From Lysobacteraceae bacterium NML03-0222 (GTDB lineage: Bacteria; Pseudomonadota; Gammaproteobacteria; Xanthomonadales; Xanthomonadaceae), in the NCBI GenBank assembly GCA_002798195.1, contig NWQM01000004.1, forward strand, positions 310,001 through 374,000: DNA of 64,000 nt, written 5' to 3'. Position 1 is the stretch's first letter. Every line of letters starts with the position of its first letter. The notes beneath the pieces were generated by a model. The model worked only from the letters and a program-made list of their open reading frames with translations. It searched no databases and had not been told where the DNA came from. Both the position numbers and the translations under genes were made by a program. Shown here in pieces: positions 40,400 to 48,653 of the stretch.

Positions 40400-43154
40400 T
40401 CGGCGCTACCAACACTTGCCATAGTTTTTCCACATAAGCGGCAGCGCCCATCGCGGCGCTGTCGTCGCGTGTGGCCATGCGTTTTTTGCGATCCAGCGTA
40501 CAGCGCAGGCCCGTTTCCAGCAAAACTTCGTGCGCCTGTTGCAGGCTGCAAGTTTGCTCTGCCGATAACAGCGCTGCTGCCCCCAGTTGCGCAATCAACT
40601 GCGAGCTCTCGCGCAATGCCGCCAGCGCTGGCAGGCAACTGGCATGCAGCAACACCAGGTATTGCAGCAAAAACTCGATATCCACCAAGCCACCCATGCC
40701 TTGCTTGATATCCAGTTGCGCCGCGTGGCTGCGATCAAGCTCGGCGCGCATTTTTTCACGCATCTGCAGTACCTCCTGACGCAAGGTTGCTGCATCGCGT
40801 ACCTGCTGCAAAACCTCGGCACGTGTTGTCTCGAATTTCTCGCAAAGCGCGCTATCGCCAGCCACACAGCGGGCGCGCACAAGAGCTTGTTTCTCCCAGG
40901 TCCAGGCGCGCTCATGCTGATAGCGGGCAAAGCTCTCTAGGCTTGAAACCAGCATCGCCTTGCTGCCATCCGGGCGCAGGCGCACATCCACATCAAACAG
41001 CCGCCCGGCAGCGGTCGCCGTTTGCAGATAGCCGACGATTTTCTGTGCAAGTCGCGCAAACCAGCGCTGCGCATCCAGTGGGCGGCGGCCATCGGATTGA
41101 GCATCCGGCGCGGCGTCAAAGAGAAACACCAAATCAAGGTCGGAGCCAAAACCCAACTCGCACCCGCCCAGACTGCCATAGCCGACGACCGCAAACTGCG
41201 CGCCGGGAACCTGCCCATGCGCTTGTTCAAGCTCTTTGCGAGCTATCTCCAGCACCTGCGCCACCACCGCATCAGCCAGCCAGGCCAGTTGCCGGGCACT
41301 ATGACTGGCGCTCTGCCGGCTATCGAGGGTCGCCAGCGCAATGCGGAAGCTAATTGCCTGCCGGGTTTCATTAAGCCGCCGCAGCGCGCTTTCAATATCA
41401 TCGCCCGCCTCGTGCACCGCACGCTGGCAGGCCTTGTGCATGCCATCGGCATCGGGCAACGGCTCGGCAGTACGCATATCCAGCAACTCATCCAGCAACA
41501 GCGGATATTGCGCCAGCCGCTCACCAAGCAAGGCACTGCGCGAGAGTGCATCCACCAGCCGCTTCAGTGCCTGTGGCTGCTCATCAAGCAATACCAGATA
41601 GCTGCTGCGCCGCAGGATGTTGTGTACCAGACTCAGCACCCGGCGCAGGGCGGCATCGGGCTGCGACGCGCTTGCGCAAGCGGCAATCAGCGCCGGCATC
41701 ACCCGATCCAGGCGGGCGCGGCCAATATCCGAGCTTTGCCTAGCCGCCGCACCACGCAACAGGTCGCGCAGGCGGGCATCGAGCGCCTCGGCCTCGGTAA
41801 AACCTGCCGCTGCCAGCGCTGCCGCATCCCCGGCTTCGGGCAGGCATTGCCAATAATTTTTCAGCGTATCAGGTTGTGGCTGCTTCTTCTTTTCGGCCAG
41901 CAGCGCATCGAACTCGGCAGAAACCATGGCTCGCACTGTATTCAGCGCGGTCAGAAATTCAGGCCAATGCTCAAAACCCAGCCCCACAGCCAGCCGAGTT
42001 TGCTCATCGGCCTGTTGCGGCAACTCATGAGTCTGCGCATCACGCAGCATTTGCAGGCGGTTCTCCACCCGGCGCAACTCAAGATAATGCTGGCGCAGCC
42101 GCTGGCCGGTATCGCGACGGATTTGTCCGGCATGCATCAGCGCCGCCAGCGAAGGCAACAGCCCACGACACTGCAAGCTGGGCTCGCGCCCGGCACGAAT
42201 CAATTGCAATGCCTGCACCAGAAACTCGACTTCACGGATGCCACCGGTGCCGCGCTTGATGTCATCGGCGCGATCCTTGCGTGCCACATCGGCGCGAATC
42301 AGCGCTTTCATTTCACGCAAACCCTGCAATGCCCCAAAGTCCAGATAGCGGCGATAAATGAACGGTTTTATCTGTTGCAGGAAGGACTCACCGGCCTCGA
42401 CATCACCTGCCACCGGGCGCGCCTTTTGCCAGGCATAACGCTCCCAGTCGCGGCCTTCGCGCTGGAAATATTGCTCAAGCGCATTGAATGACCAAGCCAG
42501 CCGCCCGGCATTGCCATATGGGCGCAGACGCAGATCGACACGATGGCAAAAGCCTTCGGCCGTCACTTCATCCAGCAATTTGGCAAGCTGCTGCCCCAGG
42601 CGCATAAAGTAGGTTTCGGCAGGCAGGCTGCGGGCGCCGTCACTCTCGCCCTCCTCGGCATAGCCATAGACCAGGTCAATATCCGAGCTGAAATTAAGCT
42701 CACCGCCGCCCAGTTTGCCAAGGCCAAACACCACCAGCTGCACCACATGCCCTTGCGCATCGCGCACCACCCCATGCCGGGCCGAAAATTCCGCCTGCAA
42801 TGCACCCAGCGCAAGTTGCAGGCAGTTCTCGGCAAGCACGGTAGCGCCATGCAGCACTTCTTCGACCGAGGCCAGTCCCAAGGCATCACGCCAAATCAGC
42901 CGGGTGGATTCTGCTGCGCGATAGCGGCGCAGCAACAGACTCCAGTCGTTGCGATTTTCAGCATCAAGCACGGGCAAGGCGACGTGCTGCATACCATCAT
43001 CGGCCAGTAGCTGAGCCAGCAATTGCGGCTGCCGCGCCAGAGTATCGATGGCGAAATCACTGATGCGTGCAACAGGCGCAATACGCGCATCATCACAGCC
43101 AAGGCGGGCTTGGGCGCGCTCGGCCAGGGCAGTCAAAAGGCTTTGGGCATTCAT
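40377..43154 (-). CDS. glnE: Bifunctional glutamine synthetase adenylyltransferase/deadenylase
   Basis: A 925-residue GlnE from the ATG at 43154 (MNAQSLLTALAERAQ). Both nucleotidyltransferase halves are present: the N-terminal deadenylase motif GLGKLGGGELNFSSDIDLVYGY and the C-terminal adenylyltransferase motif GYGSLGGCELGFGSDLDLVFLFD, with KRGTGGIREVEF and KQGMGGLVDIEF after them. It adds or removes AMP on glutamine synthetase, according to nitrogen status signalled by PII. The frame extends to 43205, but the extra residues are not typical. Confidence 0.96.
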   Translation of the reverse strand: MNAQSLLTALAERAQARLGCDDARIAPVARISDFAIDTLARQPQLLAQLLADDGMQHVALPVLDAENRNDWSLLLRRYRAAESTRLIWRDALGLASVEEVLHGATVLAENCLQLALGALQAEFSARHGVVRDAQGHVVQLVVFGLGKLGGGELNFSSDIDLVYGYAEEGESDGARSLPAETYFMRLGQQLAKLLDEVTAEGFCHRVDLRLRPYGNAGRLAWSFNALEQYFQREGRDWERYAWQKARPVAGDVEAGESFLQQIKPFIYRRYLDFGALQGLREMKALIRADVARKDRADDIKRGTGGIREVEFLVQALQLIRAGREPSLQCRGLLPSLAALMHAGQIRRDTGQRLRQHYLELRRVENRLQMLRDAQTHELPQQADEQTRLAVGLGFEHWPEFLTALNTVRAMVSAEFDALLAEKKKQPQPDTLKNYWQCLPEAGDAAALAAAGFTEAEALDARLRDLLRGAAARQSSDIGRARLDRVMPALIAACASASQPDAALRRVLSLVHNILRRSSYLVLLDEQPQALKRLVDALSRSALLGERLAQYPLLLDELLDMRTAEPLPDADGMHKACQRAVHEAGDDIESALRRLNETRQAISFRIALATLDSRQSASHSARQLAWLADAVVAQVLEIARKELEQAHGQVPGAQFAVVGYGSLGGCELGFGSDLDLVFLFDAAPDAQSDGRRPLDAQRWFARLAQKIVGYLQTATAAGRLFDVDVRLRPDGSKAMLVSSLESFARYQHERAWTWEKQALVRARCVAGDSALCEKFETTRAEVLQQVRDAATLRQEVLQMREKMRAELDRSHAAQLDIKQGMGGLVDIEFLLQYLVLLHASCLPALAALRESSQLIAQLGAAALLSAEQTCSLQQAHEVLLETGLRCTLDRKKRMATRDDSAAMGAAAYVEKLWQVLVAPISPAPTN

Positions 43155-43223
43155 GCTGCGCATCATGCACGGGCTTATGGCAGGTTCAAAGCCCTTTCCA
43201 GTCATCGGCTACGGGCTGCGCAT

Positions 43224-43258
43224 AAAAAAGCCCGCCAGCTAGGAGGACGCTGACGGGC
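43224..43258 (-). terminator. Rho-independent terminator upstream of glnE
   Basis: On the minus strand GCCCGTCAGC / loop / GCTGGCGGGC is followed by TTTTTT: a 10-bp stem with one G-T pair. It ends a leftward transcript about 70 bases before the glnE start and 220 bases past the stop of the gene at 43476. Confidence 0.85.
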
Positions 43259-43475
43259 TAGTGCTCCCTCCCCCACGTCGGAAGCAGGTTCAGGTTAATT
43301 AACAAGCATTCAGCCTGCACGCTGCACCGCAAAAATACGGGGGCGTTTGTTTTTCAGGAGCTTCTGAATATTCAGAGGCTTCCCGCTGGTCATGGACTCT
43401 TGTGAGCCAAGTCAGGACATGTGCCGGACTTGGCGTGAGCTGGCAACGTCAGGAAGGCGTTATCTAGCCCTTGAT
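43259..43475 (-). other. Structured intergenic stretch, possible small RNA or long 3' UTR
   Basis: No gene is seen. Read leftward it contains an inverted repeat GCCAAGTC(13)GACTTGGC at 43406-43434, a second hairpin-like segment (GCCTCTGAATATTCAGAAGC-type, near 43360-43382), and a C-rich/G-rich part (43265-43285) before the strong terminator at 43224. A separate small RNA ending at that terminator, or a long 3' end of the upstream gene, would both fit. I do not recognise a known RNA family. Confidence 0.35.
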
Positions 43476-44381
43476 TTAATAGATTTCACCAATACAGCAA
43501 CGCAACGAGCCACCCCCCGCTTCGATGGCATCCAGCGCCACCGAGCGCACTTCAAAGCCGGCGGCGACCAGCGTGGCACGACTTTCTGCACGCAGCGCGG
43601 CATCGGCACGGGCGCTCATCCATACACTGTCTGGCGAAAGCGCGATGCAATTGCCGACAAAACCGGCATGTTCCGCAGCGTCACAGCGCAGCGCATGCGG
43701 ATAAAACCCGGCAATGGCTTCGGCGACTTCAGGCTCGGCAAAACCTGCCGGGCAAACCACCGCCGCGCGGCCAGCCAGAATGGAGAGCACCACATTGGTG
43801 TGATATTCCCCGGCAGTCAGGTCAAACATTAGCGAGGCACGCAGCCCGAAGGCTTCATGCATCAGCCGCGCACCTTCCTCATCACAGCGCTCGGAAAGGC
43901 CTATGAAGCCCAGCCCTCTGGCACGGTCAATCACCAAGGCGCCGGTCAGCTCGCAGGGATGCGGCTGACGGTCAAGGTCAACCTCCTGATAGCCCAGAAT
44001 ATCGGTAAAAAAGCTGCGGATATCGCTGCGCTGTGCTTCGCGCTGGCGTACCGGATGACGCATCCGACCAATCACCACCCGGCCATCAGCTGTGCCAAAT
44101 ACATTGTTGGGAAACAGTGCATCGGGCGTATCCGGGTGGCCGCTGAAGCAAATGGCCGGCACCACTTGGCTGATGGCACGCTGCAACTGACGATGCTGCT
44201 GCGAGGCTTGCTGCGCATCAAAGCCATCCTCGGCCATGTAGTGATTGTCACTGGCCGACTCCAGCGCACGCGCAAAACCATCGGGCGCGACCAAAAACAC
44301 TGCCCGAGCCGTAGCCCGCCCGAAATCGGCAGGCAGATGCGCGGCGTAGTCGAAAAATTCAGAAAGATTACGGGTCAGCAT
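43476..44381 (-). CDS. Arginine deiminase-related (amidinotransferase-fold) protein
   Basis: A 301-residue protein of the guanidino-modifying (pentein) fold: DALFPNNVFGTA, IGRMRHPVRQREAQRSDI, CELTGALVIDRARGLGFIGLSERCDEEGARL, GEYHTNVVLSILAGRAAVVCP and a terminal AIEAGGGSLRCCIGEIY with the nucleophilic cysteine region. Related to CtlX-type citrulline/arginine hydrolases and arginine deiminases; the substrate is probably arginine or a derivative. Start MLTRNLSEFF at 44381 matches related proteins; an in-frame ATG at 44441 is possible. Confidence 0.85.
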   Translation of the reverse strand: MLTRNLSEFFDYAAHLPADFGRATARAVFLVAPDGFARALESASDNHYMAEDGFDAQQASQQHRQLQRAISQVVPAICFSGHPDTPDALFPNNVFGTADGRVVIGRMRHPVRQREAQRSDIRSFFTDILGYQEVDLDRQPHPCELTGALVIDRARGLGFIGLSERCDEEGARLMHEAFGLRASLMFDLTAGEYHTNVVLSILAGRAAVVCPAGFAEPEVAEAIAGFYPHALRCDAAEHAGFVGNCIALSPDSVWMSARADAALRAESRATLVAAGFEVRSVALDAIEAGGGSLRCCIGEIY

Positions 44382-44544
44382 ATTGGCTTGGCTTGTTGAG
44401 TCGTCATAGGGAAGGAGGCATCCGGCTCGAACCGCATTCATTGGGCTACCGAATAAGATGCATACACTGCCGGAGAACACACGCCTTGCGTATGCTCAAC
44501 CGGCAGCCGAATTTTGACATATGAAGCCTTGGAAGCCCTGAAAC

Positions 44545-44799
44545 TCAGCGCAGCGCTTCGCTCAGTTGGTCGATGAGAATCGTCCACGGCGGCTCATCCA
44601 TGCGCTTTTGCTCACGGATGAACTGCGCCTGCCCCTCATTCCAGAACGGCGCATCAGCCAGCAGCACATCACCTGAAAGCGGGCGATGCTCGGCGATGAA
44701 ATCGGCAATCGCCTCGGGGCCGCTGGGCAAACCCAGCTGCAAGAACAAATCGGTAAAACTTGCACACTGGTCGATGAATTCGGGGCTATGGTTGGGCAT
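44545..44799 (-). CDS. DUF2789 family protein
   Basis: An 84-residue acidic protein: FTDLFLQLGLPSGPEAIADFIAEHRPL, LADAPFWNEGQAQFIREQ, and a C-terminal WTILIDQLSEALR, matching DUF2789 over its length. Small cytoplasmic proteins of unknown function. The start has AAGGAGTACC seven bases upstream. It stands alone between the arginine-deiminase-like gene and a membrane protein, all leftward. Confidence 0.88.
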   Translation of the reverse strand: MPNHSPEFIDQCASFTDLFLQLGLPSGPEAIADFIAEHRPLSGDVLLADAPFWNEGQAQFIREQKRMDEPPWTILIDQLSEALR

Positions 44800-44989
44800 G
44801 TGGTACTCCTTTGATAGAAAGCCAATGATGCCGGCTACAGGTCAAAAAAATGTCAAACGACCATACTGCCAGCAGTGGCAAGTACATCATGCGCATTTCA
44901 AGGCGCTGTTTTAAGCCCCGTCTGTCAATCAAAGCGTCCTGCAGGTAGAACGGCTGCGCAACACCGCCGGGCATCAACGAGTGCTGGGC

Positions 44990-45532
44990 TCAGTATTTCA
45001 ACGGTACTTGTGCTTGTTCATCTTCCTGCCGGCGCCTTTTGGCCGTCATCGCCACTGTGCTTTGCCATAGCGACATCATTACCGACACCGCCATGTACAC
45101 AACCATCAGGGGAACCAGACTCTCAGCCAGCATCTCGTGGACTTCTTCCAGCCATGGGCTTGCCCAGAAGAACTGGGCTTGCATCAACAAAAAGCCACTG
45201 ATCGCCGTTGCCAAGACGGCGGCCCAAAGCGCCAACATCACCAGCATGCCAAACGGCCCACATCCCGGATATGGGCTCGGCTCACGCCGGATTAGTTGCA
45301 ATGCCTCCGCCTTCAGACGTGCAGGCGTGGGAAAGACATCCAGCAAGCGCCTGCCACGGCCCTGGAAAAGACACCACAAAAAGTGAAGCGTCACGATACC
45401 GATGGCTGCATAGCCGAGATATTGATGCCATGGCTCACTTTCTTCAGCAATCTCCAGATTGATAATCACACAGGCAAACAGTGCCAAGTGAAAGAAATAG
45501 GCAGGTAAATTCCATGCCTTGACGCTTTTCAT
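44990..45532 (-). CDS. Cytochrome b561-like membrane protein
   Basis: A 180-residue protein with four predicted TM helices, beginning KAWNLPAYFFHLALFACVIINLEIAEE and followed by WHQYLGYAAIGIVTLHFLWCLF, GMLVMLALWAAVLATAISGFLLM and EEVHEMLAESLVPLMVVYMAVSVMM. The paired histidines in helices (FFH, WHQYLGY, TLHF, EVHE) suit di-heme b-type cytochromes of the b561 group. These pass electrons across the inner membrane, usually to a soluble partner, but none is adjacent. Start at 45532 follows GGAGCTACC. Confidence 0.8.
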   Translation of the reverse strand: MKSVKAWNLPAYFFHLALFACVIINLEIAEESEPWHQYLGYAAIGIVTLHFLWCLFQGRGRRLLDVFPTPARLKAEALQLIRREPSPYPGCGPFGMLVMLALWAAVLATAISGFLLMQAQFFWASPWLEEVHEMLAESLVPLMVVYMAVSVMMSLWQSTVAMTAKRRRQEDEQAQVPLKY

Positions 45533-45761
45533 GGTAGCTCCCGGTAAAACCGGCATCAGTACCGGCAACCACATCAAAGCAAATGAAACTTAGGCATAAC
45601 TTAGGCTGACAATGGCAAGTCACTGCCATACGAGCTACGTAGCCTGCATGCCCTGAAAGCATGCGCCTTGCCAAATTGAAGGCTTGATGCTTCTGCGGCT
45701 GCACCAGAAAGCAACATGGGGTCGGCAAGCCGCAATACACTGCCCACCCCATGGTTGGGCA

Positions 45762-46106
45762 TCAGCCTTCGCCGCGACTGGCTTCAATAGCCTCCATGGC
45801 GCGCAACGAATACGTGTATGCCGCTCCGGCATTGAGCGAGATGGCAGTCGCCAACGCACCGGCGATTTCGCTGTCGGTTGCACCGGCTTTCACCGCCGCC
45901 TGTGCATGCACGGCAATGCAGCTTTCGCAACGGGTGGTAACCGCCACGGCAATGGCAATCAGCTCACGGGTCTTTTCATCCAGCGCCTCAGCGGCGGCGG
46001 CATCATTGAGCGCCATATAGCCCTGCAGCATTTTGGGATGTTTTTTGCCCAAGGCACCAAAGGCCTTCTTCACATGGGCGGCGTGGCTTTTCCAGTCAAG
46101 AAACAT
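45762..46106 (-). CDS. Carboxymuconolactone decarboxylase family (AhpD-like) protein
   Basis: A 114-residue protein with the AhpD-like redox motif CESCIAVH (C60, C63 and H67), LDEKTRELIAIAVAVTTR before it and KAGATDSEIAGALATAISLNAGAAYTYS after it. Members are alkylhydroperoxidase-like and can reduce peroxides or act on lactones. Start at 46106 has a clear ribosome site (TAAGGAGATAGCC). It is divergent from the Dyp peroxidase gene, so both may be part of an oxidative-stress response. Confidence 0.92.
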   Translation of the reverse strand: MFLDWKSHAAHVKKAFGALGKKHPKMLQGYMALNDAAAAEALDEKTRELIAIAVAVTTRCESCIAVHAQAAVKAGATDSEIAGALATAISLNAGAAYTYSLRAMEAIEASRGEG

Positions 46107-46316
46107 GGCTATCTCCTTACGGTTTGCAAAAAATGGGGGCGCCTGGAAGTACATCAATCGCTACAGGCATCACAGCTGCGCCAGATTACACGCATGGACA
46201 AAGCCAACCATGCGCATACAGGCCACGCACTGTTGCACTCAAGCAACAGGCCAGCATCCTGTCGAATGCCTTTATGATGCGCGGCAGTCCAAGCCATTCC
46301 ACCCGAGGAACACGCC

Positions 46317-47228
46317 ATGAATACCCCACAAACCACCATCTTGCCCGAAGGCATGGCTGCCTGCATCGTGATTGAGGCCGACATCGCCCAGGCACGCCTT
46401 GACGATGTTCGCCACGCCTGTAAACAAGTGGCGACCATTCTGGAAACGCATCGCAGCCGCCAGCCAGAAGCGCAGCTGGGATTGGCGGTCGGTTTTGGTG
46501 CAGGCGTATGGCCACAGCTGCGCCGCGATAATGCAGAGGGCGCCGAGCTCAAACCCTTCCGCGCGCTGGGCAATGGCTTGGCGCCGGCCACCCAGCACGA
46601 TATCGCCCTCCATATCCAGTCGATGAGCCACAGCGCCAATATGCTGCTGGCACTGGATGTGCTGGCCGCTTTTGGTGATGCCATCAAAGTGGTGGATGAA
46701 ACCCACGGCTTCCGCCTGTATCAAGACCGTGGCTATGACGGCTTTGTCGATGGCACTGAAAACCCCGCAGGCGAAGCGCGTCCGCCCGTTGGCGTGATCG
46801 CCGCCCCAGCGGCCGATGCCGGTGGCAGCTACTTGTTGCTACAAAAATACCGCCACGACCTCAAGCGCTGGAATGCCCTCAGCGATGAAAGACAAGAAGC
46901 CATCGTTGGTCGGAGCAAAGCCGATGACGAAGAATTGCCCGGCGACAAGCGCTTGCCCGACAGCCATCTGGGTCGCGTTGACCTGAAAGAAAACGGCAAA
47001 GGGCTGAAAATCCTGCGCCAAAGCCTGCCCTATGGCACCGCTTCCGGCGAACACGGGCTGATGTTCATCGCCTACTGCGCCCGCCTTCACAATATTGAGC
47101 AACAACTGCTCAGCATGTTTGGCGAAACTGACGGAAAGACCGACCTGTTGCTTGGCAATATCAGCACCGCCATCAGCGGCAGCTATTACTTCGTTCCGTC
47201 CCAAGAGCGCCTGGCGGATTTGGCCTGA
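46317..47228 (+). CDS. Dyp-type heme peroxidase
   Basis: A 303-residue dye-decolourising peroxidase. It has the GxxDG motif in YDGFVDGTENP near residue 140, GGSYLLLQKYRHDLKRW, DSHLGRVDL and GEHGLMFIAYCARLHNIEQQLLSMFG. Related to YfeX of the B-type group. It oxidises substrates with hydrogen peroxide; no signal peptide or encapsulin is next to it. Divergent from the AhpD-like gene. Confidence 0.93.
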   Translation: MNTPQTTILPEGMAACIVIEADIAQARLDDVRHACKQVATILETHRSRQPEAQLGLAVGFGAGVWPQLRRDNAEGAELKPFRALGNGLAPATQHDIALHIQSMSHSANMLLALDVLAAFGDAIKVVDETHGFRLYQDRGYDGFVDGTENPAGEARPPVGVIAAPAADAGGSYLLLQKYRHDLKRWNALSDERQEAIVGRSKADDEELPGDKRLPDSHLGRVDLKENGKGLKILRQSLPYGTASGEHGLMFIAYCARLHNIEQQLLSMFGETDGKTDLLLGNISTAISGSYYFVPSQERLADLA

Positions 47229-47238
47229 CCCGGAAACG

Positions 47239-47269
47239 CCCCTCGCCACCCAGTATGGGCGGCGAGGGC
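47239..47269 (+). terminator. GC hairpin after the Dyp peroxidase gene
   Basis: CCCTCGCC (47240-47247) pairs with GGCGAGGG (47261-47268), with an inner CCC/GGG, 11 bases past the stop. No T-run follows. Confidence 0.4.
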
Positions 47270-47770
47270 ACTCGGCAGCGCCTCTCAATGCACCCGCTTT
47301 TTCGGAAATTTTCCATCAAGCCAAACCGACAGCAAAGGTGGCGCCAAACATCAGAGACTTACCTGGTTGATTTAGAGATCTTGACAAAAAATTGACTTTT
47401 GAAGATTTCACCAATCACCCAACAAGCAAGTTTCATATATCAAGGTGCCTCAAGCCAAGTGCCGGCCAGCAGCCCCTTGAGCTGCTGCAATATCGCCTGC
47501 ACTGCAACATCTTACAAATCGGGCCGACAGCCGGAATACAGCTCCAGAATGCCTACCGGCGCACGCACCACCCCATTTGAGGGGTAAAACATTCATGATC
47601 GCGCTAGGCCAGTCTGCATACGACTACCCTCGGGATAACCTTGCGGGTACGGCTGCCCTGCGGAAATCAATCAATTACTTCAATAATAAAATTAGTAACA
47701 ATTCATTGGAATTATCAAAAAGCCATACCTAGCATTGACAGCCCGTTTGTAGCCCCAAGAACCCCACACC
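47270..47770. other. Intergenic stretch of about 500 bases without a recognisable gene
   Basis: Lower GC than its surroundings. Short frames here (for example at 47392-47587, both overlapping) look random. On the minus strand around 47460-47580 there is coding-like sequence (VVRAPVGILELYSGCRPDL before a stop), which could be a gene remnant, but I cannot name it. No strong promoter or repeat was seen. Confidence 0.4.
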
Positions 47771-48010
47771 GTGGCCCGTTTTCTCCGCAATCACCGCCAA
47801 ATGCTTTACAAGACTGCCAGCTACTACATTCTGCATATCAGCGTGGCTGCGCTGGTGGCCTATGCCGTGACCGGCAATCTGCTGATGGCGCTGACACTCA
47901 GCCTGCTGGAGCCAACGGTGCAGGCGGTCGCGTTTTTCTTCCATGAAAAAGTCTGGGCGCGTGCTGGAGGCACCCCCGCCCCCCCGGCAAGCGCTGCGCC
48001 TGCTGGCTGA
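47771..48010 (+). CDS. DUF2061 family membrane protein
   Basis: A 79-residue protein with GTG start: FLRNHRQMLYKTASYYILHISVAALVAYAVTGNLLMALTLSLLEPTVQAVAFFFHEKVWAR, the DUF2061 pattern with two TM helices, then an Ala/Pro tail. Function unknown. The frame continues without a stop to 48010. The next 180 bases to the Rrf2 gene include that gene's promoter. Confidence 0.8.
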   Translation: MARFLRNHRQMLYKTASYYILHISVAALVAYAVTGNLLMALTLSLLEPTVQAVAFFFHEKVWARAGGTPAPPASAAPAG

Positions 48011-48121
48011 AACCCATCAAATTCAGGCCTCATACAGCCTGGAAAGCTCGCCGGGAATGAAATATCAGGCCGCCCGCCGGTATGGTGCTCAGAAGACAAG
48101 GAGTTGGGGGGCTATTCAGGC

Positions 48122-48150
48122 TTGGCTTGCCCGGGCTTAATCAGTACAAT
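48122..48150 (+). promoter_or_regulatory. Sigma-70 promoter of the suf operon
   Basis: TTGGCT (48122-48127), a 17-base spacer and TACAAT (48145-48150), about 40 bases before the sufR start. Start of transcription would be near 48157, within reach of the Rrf2 regulator's autorepression. Confidence 0.65.
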
Positions 48151-48189
48151 TCCAGTCCTGTTTAACCGGCCAGCCATCGCCACGCCGTC

Positions 48190-48645
48190 ATGCTTCGTGT
48201 CACCAAACTCACCGATTACGCCACGCTCGTGATGAGCGTACTGGCGGCTGCGCCGGATGCGGATGCAGTCCTCAGTGCGGCGGAGCTGGCCGAGCGTGCC
48301 GGGATTGAGCTGCCCACTGCATCCAAAGTGTTGAAGCCTTTGGCGTCGGCTGGTTTGGTACAGGGGTTTCGCGGCGCCAATGGCGGCTATCGCCTTGCCC
48401 GTGACCCGCGCCAGATTTCGCTGGCGGACATTGTCACCGCGATGGAAGGCCCTTTGGCGATGACCGAGTGCAGCATCGACCATGGCCATTGCGAGCTGGA
48501 GCCAAGCTGCCATCTGCGCAGCAACTGGCAGCGCATCAATGCCGTGGTCGCCGAGGCGCTGGCTGCGGTCAGCCTGTATTCGATGTTGCCCGGCAACACC
48601 CCCCCAACTGCGGAAAAGCGCATCCCGCTACGCCTTTCCGCCTGA
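48190..48645 (+). CDS. SUF-system regulator, Rrf2 family
   Basis: A 151-residue Rrf2 protein: MLRVTKLTDYATLVMSVLAA, the winged HTH LSAAELAERAGIELPTASKVLKPLASAGLV, GANGGYRLARDPRQISLADIV and three cysteines (ECSIDHGHCELEPSC) where IscR/SufR-type regulators bind an Fe-S cluster. It should sense Fe-S status and repress the operon it heads. sufB follows after 8 bases. Confidence 0.92.
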   Translation: MLRVTKLTDYATLVMSVLAAAPDADAVLSAAELAERAGIELPTASKVLKPLASAGLVQGFRGANGGYRLARDPRQISLADIVTAMEGPLAMTECSIDHGHCELEPSCHLRSNWQRINAVVAEALAAVSLYSMLPGNTPPTAEKRIPLRLSA

Positions 48646-48653
48646 GAAACGAC

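Noticed and set aside
41022..42491. 489-residue frame on the plus strand
   Set aside because: Antisense to glnE, whose motifs are complete.
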